Shown: piece after piece, positions 6,476-12,148 of the stretch
Layout: each line of letters starts with the position of its first letter
Numbering within the stretch: position 1 is the first letter of the stretch
Source of the DNA: Atopobium sp.
GTDB lineage: Bacteria > Actinomycetota > Coriobacteriia > Coriobacteriales > Atopobiaceae
Length of the DNA stretch: 12,148 nucleotides
Assembly: GCA_015259105.1 (NCBI GenBank)
Contig: JABZGZ010000033.1
Location: forward strand, 1-12,148
Direction: 5' to 3'
Position numbers and translations under genes: made by a program
The notes under the pieces: model-generated
Told to the model about the DNA's origin: nothing
The model's database searches: none
Seen by the model: the letters and a program-made list of their open reading frames with translations, nothing else

Positions 6476-7072
6476 CTATCCCTCACAACGAACAAGTAAA
6501 TCAACTTGAGCAATACCATAACGCTTACTCTTAGAAAGCTCAAAGTTATCAAGAGAAACTGAATCAGATTTATGGCTATGTTCATAGACTACTACAGCAT
6601 CTTTTGTCAGACTTCCCGACTGAATCAAGTCTTTGAGCAGCTTGGATACTACCTCTGCCTCAACCGCATAAGGAGGATCCAAAAATACCACATCAAAAGG
6701 ACTTCCAAACAGCTGGGATGACTCAGCTAAGCGAGCTGTATCACCACAGATAACACTCATCTCAGAGGTGCTTACGCCAAGAGATTTAGCCGTACGCTTA
6801 ATGCGATCGCACGTCTTTCTATCTTTATCAACAAAAGCAGCGTATAGCGCTCCTCTAGAAAGAAGCTCAAAACCCATAGCGCCTGAACCTGCAAAAGCGT
6901 CAAGCACTCTGGACTCACTGAGGTCAAGACCGCGAGAAGCCAAGATGGAACTTGCAATAGCCTCACGCGTACGATCAGTGGTTGGTCGCGTAGTCCCCTT
7001 GCCATCAGGGGCCTCAATTGCACGACCTTTCCATTTTCCGCCAACAATCCTCATGGGTTTTCTCGCCACCAA
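6476..7072 (-). CDS. rsmD: 16S rRNA (guanine(966)-N(2))-methyltransferase RsmD
   Basis: RsmD is a SAM-dependent enzyme that methylates G966 (E. coli numbering) of 16S rRNA in the small subunit. The 198-aa protein has the N-terminal RIVGGKWKGR and RPTTDRTREAI blocks, SAM motif I DAFAGSGAMGFE at residues 58-69, the acidic ribose-binding segment FVDKDRK, and the catalytic DPPY at 132-135. The start is taken as GTG at 7072. An ATG at 7054, giving MRIVGG, is an alternative that matches the usual family start more closely; neither has a strong Shine-Dalgarno. It follows recG by 33 nt and precedes coaD by 8 nt. Confidence 0.95.
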   Translation of the reverse strand: MVARKPMRIVGGKWKGRAIEAPDGKGTTRPTTDRTREAIASSILASRGLDLSESRVLDAFAGSGAMGFELLSRGALYAAFVDKDRKTCDRIKRTAKSLGVSTSEMSVICGDTARLAESSQLFGSPFDVVFLDPPYAVEAEVVSKLLKDLIQSGSLTKDAVVVYEHSHKSDSVSLDNFELSKSKRYGIAQVDLLVRCEG

Positions 7073-7105
7073 ACCTATCTTGTACTACAGTTTACCTGCA
7101 GGTTA

Positions 7106-9298
7106 TTACTTATAGCCAAGCTCTTCAAAGTAGATGCCAAAGCGATCTTTTGCCTCAATTCCCAGCGTAGCATAGGCGTCGCTGGTAAGATTTTGGTCCT
7201 GTGCCGTAATAGCCAGGGCGTCCATGTGAGCCGCCTCAATTAGATCTGCGTCTGCATAAAGGTCAGAGATCTTGAGCGTGGTGCCGCCCGACTGACGGTA
7301 TCCCAAGGTTTCTCCTTCGTGTCTGAGCTCAAGGTCAAGCTCTGCCAAGCGCGCGCCGTCGGAGGTTTGCTCAAGAGCAGCAAGACGTTTTCTTGCGGTA
7401 GAACCTCGTTTGGCATTGCTTGCAAGATACACAGTTCCTGGAAAATCGCCTCGACCAACACGGCCTCTGAGCTGGTGCAAGGTAGCCAAACCAAAACGAT
7501 CCGCATTAAAGACAATCATGACCGTAGCGTTAGGAACGTCAACGCCAACTTCAATAACGGTAGTGGAGACCAGAATCTGCGTCTTATTTGCGCGGAACTT
7601 TTCCATTACCTGATCTTTTTGTGTCTCAGGCAGTCTGCCGGTCAAAAGATCACAGGTAAAGTCCTTGAAAACGGTCTTTGAGAGCTCCTCATATACGCGA
7701 GTTGCACTGTAGAGCTTACCGTTTGTACGAGCGGCCTCAGGAACATCTTCAAGCTCTTCTTCAGAATCACTTGGATCAATCAAAGGACAAACCAAATATG
7801 CCTGATGACCAGCCTGAACAGCTTTGGCGACAGCAGCATATGCTTGGTCAAGGTTTTCTGGCACACACAACTTGGTGGTAACGCCAGCGCCTGCCTTTGG
7901 TCTTTTGGTAATGCGAGACGTATCAACATCTCCATATAAAGAAAGTGCCAGCGTACGCGGAATAGGCGTTGCGCTCATGGCGAGAAGATCTACGCCCTGC
8001 CCCTTTTTACGCAGTGCTGTTCTTTGATCAACGCCAAAACGATGCTGCTCGTCTACAACAGAAAGGGTGAGCTGCTTAAATACCACACGGTCAGAAAGAA
8101 GCGCAGTGGTACCAAAGACAACGGACAAAGAGCCGTCAGCTAGGCAAAGCTCAATTTGCTGTCTCTCTTCTTCTGAGGTAGAGCCCGTAATAAGAGCCCA
8201 CGTAATTCCCGCAAGTGAAAGCAAAGGACCGATTTTTTGAGCGTACTGCTGAGCAAGAACTGAGGTAGGAGCCATCACAGCAGCCTGAGTTGAAGAATCT
8301 GCTGCTGCAGCTAAGGCAACGGCAGCAACAGCTGTTTTACCAGTACCAACATCACCCAAAAGCAAGCGATTCATAATACGTGGTGCTGCCATATCAGAAA
8401 GAATCTCTTGCGCTGCATGATTTTGCTCGTCAGTTAGAGCAAAAGGCAAAGCCTCAACCAGAGCCTTAACTTTAGGTCCATCTGCAACGTGCTCAAAAGG
8501 CTTATGCCCTGCAAGCTCCAAGTTTCTTCTCGCCAAAAGAGCAAGCTGCAAACTCAAGAGCTCATCAAAGGCAAGACGGCGACGAGCCTGTTCAGCTGCG
8601 TCCAAACTGGAGGGAAAATGAACCTCACGAAGCGCCGATGAGAGCGACATGAGGTGGTGTTTGGTGACAAGCTCTGAAGGCAGCCAATCACACACGCTTC
8701 CTGTGTCCGCCAAAGCCGCTGACATAATGCGACGCATCCATGCAGGACTCACGCCCTCGGTAGCTGGGTGAACAGGAAGAATTGCTGCCTTTGAAGGAGC
8801 CTCTTTGGAGCGTGCTTCATCGCTTGAGTCAGACTTTGCCGTACTAAGCACCTCGTAAAATGGTGACTTCATCTGGCGGTAACCGTAGGCAAAGAGAACC
8901 TTACCGCTTAGCGCCACTTCATCGTCAACGTGGATTTGCTCAGCTATCCAAGGCTGCCTAAAAAACGAAGCTGTGAGCACGCCCGTATCATCCACAACCT
9001 CAATCTCAACAATGACCATTTTAGGACGTGGACGCTTAGTCTTTACCGAAGCAACGCGGCCCGTAATGGTAGCGTCCTCACCTATCTGCGCAAAAGCAAT
9101 CTGCACGCGGTGAGAAAAATCGAGGTAGCGGTGAGGAACATTGAGCAAAAGGTCTCGTACACGCAGAATGCCGAGACGCTCAAGCGCCTCGGCACGATTT
9201 GCATTGACATACCTTAACCTGGTCACACTATCAACAAGTGAGCAGGTATGTGCTACTCGCTCTGATGCAGGAGCGATGCTTACCTTGGACTCAGACAT
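7106..9298 (-). CDS. recG: ATP-dependent DNA helicase RecG
   Basis: RecG is a superfamily 2 helicase that remodels stalled replication forks and branch-migrates junctions. The 730-aa protein has the N-terminal wedge region with an OB-fold (about residues 60-150). Helicase motifs follow in order: Walker A GDVGTGKT at 315-322, DEQH at 416-419, SATPIPRT at 442-449, and VGVDVPNATVMI followed by QLRGRVGRG at 609-617. The C-terminal block LELRHEGETLGYRQSG is recognisable, though the usual RGPGE is RHEGE here. A Ser/Asp-rich linker near 153-170 looks like a loop insertion. The ATG at 9298 lies 3 nt after the fakA stop, with TAGGAC overlapping that stop, so translation is probably coupled. Confidence 0.98.
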   Translation of the reverse strand: MSESKVSIAPASERVAHTCSLVDSVTRLRYVNANRAEALERLGILRVRDLLLNVPHRYLDFSHRVQIAFAQIGEDATITGRVASVKTKRPRPKMVIVEIEVVDDTGVLTASFFRQPWIAEQIHVDDEVALSGKVLFAYGYRQMKSPFYEVLSTAKSDSSDEARSKEAPSKAAILPVHPATEGVSPAWMRRIMSAALADTGSVCDWLPSELVTKHHLMSLSSALREVHFPSSLDAAEQARRRLAFDELLSLQLALLARRNLELAGHKPFEHVADGPKVKALVEALPFALTDEQNHAAQEILSDMAAPRIMNRLLLGDVGTGKTAVAAVALAAAADSSTQAAVMAPTSVLAQQYAQKIGPLLSLAGITWALITGSTSEEERQQIELCLADGSLSVVFGTTALLSDRVVFKQLTLSVVDEQHRFGVDQRTALRKKGQGVDLLAMSATPIPRTLALSLYGDVDTSRITKRPKAGAGVTTKLCVPENLDQAYAAVAKAVQAGHQAYLVCPLIDPSDSEEELEDVPEAARTNGKLYSATRVYEELSKTVFKDFTCDLLTGRLPETQKDQVMEKFRANKTQILVSTTVIEVGVDVPNATVMIVFNADRFGLATLHQLRGRVGRGDFPGTVYLASNAKRGSTARKRLAALEQTSDGARLAELDLELRHEGETLGYRQSGGTTLKISDLYADADLIEAAHMDALAITAQDQNLTSDAYATLGIEAKDRFGIYFEELGYK

Positions 9299-9301
9299 GT
9301 C

Positions 9302-10966
9302 CTACTCAATAGAGAAGATGACTGGATAGAGTGGCTGCTCGCCGCGCTGAGCATCAACCTCAAGGTCTGGATAGGCATCCTCAATCTTGCTGGCGAGAAG
9401 ATCGAGCTGCTCGTCAGAGAAGTCTTCACCTGCAAGAATGGTGAGGTTGTCGCCCTCTTCCTCCTCTTGCATCTTAGCGATAAGGTCAAGCGTGACCTTC
9501 ATGACATCAGAGCCGACAACATCAATGGAGCCGCCCTGGATACCCATGACATCACCATCGTGGATAGGAGTACCGTCAGCTGCGGAAGAATCGCGGACTG
9601 CAGTGGTTACCTCACCGTAGCGAACGCCAGAGATAGCGTCAGTCATCTCTTCTACAAGCTCTTCAAATGGAACACCATCTGCAACAACAAACATTGCAGC
9701 AAATGCCTGAAGAACAGACTTAGTTGGAATAACGGCAACCTTAACATCCTCGCATGCGCTTGCAGCAGCCTCTGCTGCCATACGAATGTTGGAGTTGTTT
9801 GGCATAACAATGACCTGGTCTGCATTGGCCTCTTCAATTGCAGCAAGGATATCTGCAGTTGAAGGATTCATAGTCTGACCACCAGAAACAACAACATCCA
9901 CACCAAGAGACTTCAAGATTGATGCGGCGCCAGAACCAGCGGTTACCGCAACAAAGCCAAGCTCCTTTTTAGGTGCAGCGGCAGCCTTCTTATCATCAGC
10001 GATCTTCTCGGTACGTTCCTTAGCCTCAAGGTCCATGTTATGGATGAAGACCTCAAAAATCTGGCCGTACTGAAGCATGTACTCAAGAACCTTGTTAGGA
10101 GTATTTGAGTGAACGTGAATCTTGTAGTCTGGATTTGCACCAACAAGAAGCTCACAATCACCCATAGTTGCCAGGAAGTTCAGGGCTGCTTCCTCGTCAA
10201 AGTCAGGACTATCTGCCTTGAAGAGGAACTCGTTGCAGTAACGGTACTCAGAACCCTCCCAGTCATCGTTGAGCTCAATCTCAACCTTTGCGCTGGTAGC
10301 AGCCTTAGCATCAGAAACAGAAACGGTTGTCTGGAAATCAGTAGTCTCAGTCTTGCCGGTAACAGCGTTTACAAAGCCCTCAAGGAAGGTTGCAAAACCA
10401 AATGCACCGGAGTCAACAACACCGTTCTCTTTAAGAACAGGAAGAAGCTCAGGAGTGCGGGCAACAGACTCATATGCTTCAACAACCAGGGCATCCAAGA
10501 CCTCAACTGGGGTGAGCTGAGACTTCTCAAGGGAGTCTGCCTTAGCAGAAACGTCTTTAAGGACGGTAAGAATAGTGCCCTCGACAGGCTTTCTAACAGC
10601 CTTAAAAGCAACCTCTTTACCGCGGCGGAATGCGTGAGCAATATCCTTTGGAGTTACTGCCTCAGGATTTTTAACGTCACACAGACCCTCGGCAATACCG
10701 CGAAGAATCTGAGACGTAATAACACCAGAGTTACCACGAGCACCCATCAGAGAACCGTGAGTAATTGCCTTTGCAATATCCTGCATGCTTGCATCTTGAG
10801 GAAGATCTTGAACCTCACGAACAACGGTGCCCAGGGTAAGGGACATGTTAGTGCCGGTGTCTCCATCTGGTACAGGGAAAACGTTGAGCTTGTTGATCTC
10901 TTCTGCTTTGTCTGCAACGGCAAGGGCTGCTACAGGGAAGCATGTACGAATGACATTTGAAATCAC
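9302..10966 (-). CDS. fakA: Fatty acid kinase catalytic subunit FakA-like (DhaL/DAK2 domain)
   Basis: FakA phosphorylates fatty acids held by FakB (DegV-family) proteins, giving acyl-phosphate. The 554-aa length matches S. aureus FakA. The N-terminal DhaL domain has NVFPVPDGDTGTNMSLTL (Asp34, Asp36, Asn40 for ATP-metal) and GSLMGARGNSGVI at 71-83. The middle domain has YCNEF (Cys244) and IHVHSNTP (His284, His286), corresponding in spacing to the Cys-His-His cluster described in staphylococcal FakA. The C-terminal domain spans about 335-554. The start is GTG at 10966: GAGGT lies 6 nt upstream and an in-frame TAG closes the frame 18 nt before it. It follows the Asp23-family gene by 37 nt, as yloU-yloV in Bacillus. 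No fakB is in this window, so partner and substrate are inferred. Confidence 0.9.
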   Translation of the reverse strand: MISNVIRTCFPVAALAVADKAEEINKLNVFPVPDGDTGTNMSLTLGTVVREVQDLPQDASMQDIAKAITHGSLMGARGNSGVITSQILRGIAEGLCDVKNPEAVTPKDIAHAFRRGKEVAFKAVRKPVEGTILTVLKDVSAKADSLEKSQLTPVEVLDALVVEAYESVARTPELLPVLKENGVVDSGAFGFATFLEGFVNAVTGKTETTDFQTTVSVSDAKAATSAKVEIELNDDWEGSEYRYCNEFLFKADSPDFDEEAALNFLATMGDCELLVGANPDYKIHVHSNTPNKVLEYMLQYGQIFEVFIHNMDLEAKERTEKIADDKKAAAAPKKELGFVAVTAGSGAASILKSLGVDVVVSGGQTMNPSTADILAAIEEANADQVIVMPNNSNIRMAAEAAASACEDVKVAVIPTKSVLQAFAAMFVVADGVPFEELVEEMTDAISGVRYGEVTTAVRDSSAADGTPIHDGDVMGIQGGSIDVVGSDVMKVTLDLIAKMQEEEEGDNLTILAGEDFSDEQLDLLASKIEDAYPDLEVDAQRGEQPLYPVIFSIE

Positions 10967-11003
10967 GTTAGACCTCAGTTCCTACTCATTTGAAGCAAAA
11001 AGC

Positions 11004-11351
11004 TTAGCGAGAATTACGCATGGCCTCGATATGTACAGTTACATCAACACATGAAAGCTCTGCAATTTGCTTAAGCAAAAACTTTACTGAGCTCTCAAGA
11101 TTGTCGACAACAGACGCCATGTTAACGCCCTGCTCAACAACAATGTGAAGGTCAACCTGAACTCCCTTAGGAGTTGGGGTCACATCAATACCCTTACGAA
11201 GTCGGTACGTTGGAAGAAGACGAGCAACACCTGCTGCCTCATCAATCTCTGCCATGCCAACAACGCCATAACATTCCATAGCTGCATAGCCCGCCAGGTC
11301 AGCAAGGCAATCATTAGAAACTCTTAGTGTTCCGGGAACAGCGGTAGTCAT
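11004..11351 (-). CDS. Asp23/Gls24 family (DUF322) envelope stress protein
   Basis: This is the YloU-type Asp23-family protein that precedes the DhaL-domain gene in many Gram-positive genomes; the molecular function is poorly known. The 115-aa protein has the family pattern: YGVVGMAEID near residues 28-37, a beta strand in KGVQVDLHIVVEQGVNMASVVDNL at 62-85, and CVDVTVHIEAM at the C-terminus. There is no signal peptide or membrane segment. The start ATG at 11351 has GAGAGGAG 7 nt upstream. A GTG/TTG-initiated extension of 12 residues to 11387 is possible but lacks such a site. It leads the Asp23-fakA-recG-rsmD-coaD series and has candidate promoters in the divergent region shared with rpmB. 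Confidence 0.9.
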   Translation of the reverse strand: MTTAVPGTLRVSNDCLADLAGYAAMECYGVVGMAEIDEAAGVARLLPTYRLRKGIDVTPTPKGVQVDLHIVVEQGVNMASVVDNLESSVKFLLKQIAELSCVDVTVHIEAMRNSR

Positions 11352-11395
11352 TACATAACTCCTCTCGCAAGAACCAGGGTTAGTCATTGTTATTT

Positions 11396-11424
11396 AGTAT
11401 ACCGCAGAGCACATTTATTATTAA
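11396..11424 (-). promoter_or_regulatory. Candidate promoter for the Asp23-fakA-recG operon
   Basis: On the minus strand TTAATA (11419-11424) and TATACT (11396-11401) are separated by 17 nt, giving 4 of 6 and 5 of 6 matches to sigma-70 boxes. It lies about 45 nt before the Asp23-family start codon. A second candidate further upstream is TTGCAA at 11453-11458 with TATAAG at 11430-11435, also 17 nt apart. Either or both may be used. Confidence 0.45.
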
Positions 11425-11458
11425 AGCGGCTTATATATACAAGTTGATAACCTTGCAA

Positions 11459-11486
11459 TTGACAAATCTTTTTCTTGTTATTTAAT
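11459..11486 (+). promoter_or_regulatory. Distal plus-strand promoter upstream of rpmB
   Basis: A perfect TTGACA (11459-11464) and TTTAAT (11481-11486, 5 of 6) are 16 nt apart. Transcription would start near 11493 and run about 150 nt to rpmB, passing through a 20-codon frame and the proximal promoter. Confidence 0.45.
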
Positions 11487-11499
11487 CTTGGTGTAATAA

Positions 11500-11562
11500 A
11501 TGAAAAACATTCAAAAGCTGTCAAAAAGCTATCTAATTGTGAATGTTATATTCATGCTTTGA
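11500..11562 (+). other. Possible 20-codon leader ORF upstream of rpmB
   Basis: An ATG-TGA frame encodes a basic N-terminus (MKNIQKLSKSY) and a hydrophobic tail (LIVNVIFML). It has only a weak GGTG as ribosome site and starts about 7 nt after the distal promoter's predicted start. Its stop codon overlaps the -35 box of the proximal promoter. It also covers a tandem near-repeat (TCAAAAGCTG then TCAAAAAGCT, 11511-11530). It may be chance. Confidence 0.2.
11540..11554. repeat. Inverted repeat TGAAT-N5-ATTCA upstream of the rpmB -35
   Basis: Perfect 5-bp arms flank a 5-nt centre, ending 4 nt before the TTGACA of the proximal rpmB promoter. The position suits an activator or second operator half, but the arms are short. 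Confidence 0.3.
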
Positions 11563-11586
11563 CAACACAATATATTGTGCTATATT
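11559..11586 (+). promoter_or_regulatory. Proximal rpmB promoter
   Basis: A perfect TTGACA (11559-11564) and TATATT (11581-11586, 5 of 6) with a TGC extended -10 are separated by 16 nt. This is the best promoter in the window. Predicted transcription starts near 11593, leaving a leader of about 53 nt. The whole spacer is occupied by a palindrome. Confidence 0.8.
11565..11580. promoter_or_regulatory. Operator-like palindrome resembling a NrdR box in the rpmB promoter spacer
   Basis: The spacer reads ACACAATATATTGTGC. Its inner 14 bases, CACAATATATTGTG (11566-11579), are a perfect palindrome. From memory the NrdR-box consensus is acaCwATATaTwGtgt; this site fits it at 15 of 16 positions. NrdR represses ribonucleotide reductase genes. 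A bound repressor here would block the promoter. NrdR boxes usually occur in pairs and I see no second one, so the regulator is uncertain. Confidence 0.45.
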
Positions 11587-11607
11587 AATTCGGCTATTTG
11601 GAAATTT

Positions 11608-11626
11608 TAGGCGCAGAGGGCGCCTA
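11608..11626 (+). promoter_or_regulatory. GC-rich hairpin in rpmB leader
   Basis: TAGGCGC and GCGCCTA form a perfect 7-bp stem with a 5-nt loop (AGAGG), ending 6 nt before the GGAGG Shine-Dalgarno at 11633-11637. No U-tract follows, so it is not a terminator. It may control mRNA stability or L28 translation. Confidence 0.5.
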
Positions 11627-11645
11627 TCCTATGGAGGTCTTACTC

Positions 11646-11834
11646 ATGTCGAAGGTCTGTGATTTCTGCGGTAAGCACGCCGTTGCCGGTCGCTCCATCT
11701 CCCACTCTCACCGTACTGTGGCCCGCACCTTTAAGCCAAACATCCAGCGTGTTACTGTCGTTGTCGATGGCCAGCGCAAGAAGATGAATGTTTGCTCCCG
11801 TTGCCTCAAGTCCGGCAAGATTGCTCGCAACTAA
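11646..11834 (+). CDS. rpmB: 50S ribosomal protein L28
   Basis: L28 is a small protein of the large ribosomal subunit. The 62-aa product begins MSKVCDFCGK and carries SISHSHRTVARTFKPNIQRV, the L28 core. Cysteine pairs Cys5/Cys8 and Cys50/Cys53 show the zinc-binding form. The ATG at 11646 has GGAGG 8 nt upstream. An in-frame ATG at 11631 overlaps that Shine-Dalgarno and is unlikely to be used. It is the only plus-strand gene in the window: divergent from the Asp23-family gene, which it adjoins co-directionally or divergently in other Gram-positives, and convergent with thiN. A UUCG-capped terminator follows 28 nt after the stop. Confidence 0.98.
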   Translation: MSKVCDFCGKHAVAGRSISHSHRTVARTFKPNIQRVTVVVDGQRKKMNVCSRCLKSGKIARN

Positions 11835-11862
11835 GCAACTCAGCTCGTCTTATCTCAAATTT

Positions 11863-11889
11863 AAAAAGGTCGCTTCGGCGACCTTTTTT
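11863..11889. terminator. Bidirectional rho-independent terminator between rpmB and thiN
   Basis: AAAAAGGTCGC and GCGACCTTTTT form an 11-bp stem capped by a TTCG tetraloop, with T6 on the plus strand and T-rich sequence on the minus strand. It ends rpmB and can also end the convergent thiN transcript, 108 nt after the thiN stop. The region 11890-11997 shows nothing else recognisable. Confidence 0.93.
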
Positions 11890-11997
11890 CTTAGCTCGAT
11901 TATCTGACAGCAACATCTAATACTTCTTGCTGGACTTACAGTCGCTTGTTGGGGCTTTGCAACTCAAACGCAGCCGCAACACAATCCGCCAAACGTC

Positions 11998-12148
11998 TTA
12001 GTTCCAAAGCTGTACCAAAAGACAGCCCTTCTCGCACCTTACCCAGGCATTGTCTGATTCAACTATGTTTGAAATACCATCGTCTCCCAGCAAGGTAAAC
12101 TTCTGGTGATCAAGATTCCACTTCATGCCGGCCTCAGCACCCTCGCAC
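11998..12148 (-). CDS. thiN: Probable thiamine pyrophosphokinase, C-terminal 49 residues (5' part beyond right edge)
   Basis: Thiamine pyrophosphokinase converts thiamine to thiamine diphosphate. Only the last 49 codons are visible, open from the right edge to TAA at 11998. The segment reads AGMKWNLDHQKFTLLGDDG, then ISNIVESDNAWVRCEKGCLL and VQLWN. It follows the family's C-terminal pattern: G-(L/M)-K-(Y/W)-x-L, a run to G-(I/L)-SN, then a beta strand ending G-x-LLV near the C-terminus. In Bacillus, thiN lies just before rpmB, which supports the call. Catalytic residues lie outside the window, so family membership rests on this tail and synteny. It is convergent with rpmB and shares its terminator. 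Confidence 0.72.
   Translation of the reverse strand, partial: CEGAEAGMKWNLDHQKFTLLGDDGISNIVESDNAWVRCEKGCLLVQLWN

Noticed and set aside
7039..7061. Frameshift or truncation suspected at the rsmD N-terminus because no ATG opens the full frame
   Set aside because: A GTG at 7072 or an ATG at 7054 both give an intact protein starting at the conserved RIVGG block.
10109..10960. A 283-codon open frame on the plus strand antisense to fakA
   Set aside because: No recognisable domain, Cys/Asn-rich composition, and it mirrors a frame with strong DhaL and FakA motifs. It is a shadow of the real gene.
11598..11645. Extended N-terminus for rpmB from an upstream in-frame start
   Set aside because: The extension would cover the leader hairpin and the Shine-Dalgarno. 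L28 proteins begin at MSKVCDFCG-type sequences.
11890..11997. Search for a small gene or RNA between the rpmB terminator and thiN
   Set aside because: No ribosome site with a credible frame, no hairpin and no promoter motif were found. It reads as the 3' untranslated region of thiN.

Overview
The window is a housekeeping block from what looks like a low-to-mid GC member of the Actinomycetota, most likely class Coriobacteriia (the Atopobium/Lancefieldella/Olsenella group). This is inferred from gene content and order: a SepIVA/Rv2927c-like coiled-coil protein sits next to a YceD (DUF177) gene, CoaD has the actinobacterial-style VVKGLR motif, and base composition is clearly below that of Streptomyces or Mycobacterium. 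No mobile element, CRISPR array, tRNA or rRNA was found.

Almost everything lies on the minus strand. Reading right to left (the direction of transcription): the 3' end of a probable thiamine pyrophosphokinase gene (thiN) enters from the right edge. Next comes the only plus-strand gene, rpmB (ribosomal protein L28), convergent with thiN and sharing a bidirectional terminator. A 294-bp divergent intergenic region separates rpmB from a long minus-strand series: an Asp23-family gene, fakA-like (DhaL/DAK2), recG, rsmD and coaD, with gaps of 3 to 37 nt, then a SepIVA-like gene and yceD, then rpmF (L32), plsX, and finally acpP, rnc and smc. smc runs off the left edge, leaving its N-terminal 735 residues.

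Transcription units suggested by the sequence: Asp23-fakA-recG-rsmD-coaD; SepIVA-like-yceD, possibly a continuation; rpmF with an extended -10 promoter and a strong terminator; plsX, starting only 17 nt beyond that terminator and ending at its own terminator; and acpP-rnc-smc.

Functional themes are ribosome biogenesis (L28, L32, RsmD, YceD, RNase III), phospholipid and acyl-carrier chemistry (FakA, PlsX, AcpP, with CoaD supplying the CoA precursor of the ACP prosthetic group), and chromosome or cell-cycle maintenance (RecG, SMC, SepIVA-like). The order reads like a merger of the Bacillus rpmB-yloU-yloV-recG-plsX-acpP-rnc-smc locus with the separate ylbH(rsmD)-coaD-ylbN-rpmF locus.

I do not see a novel multi-gene system. 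The points most worth a second look are a NrdR-box-like perfect palindrome in the spacer of the rpmB promoter, an Asp-to-Asn change at a metal-binding position of RNase III, the terminator just upstream of plsX, and similar GC-rich hairpins in the leaders of both ribosomal-protein genes.
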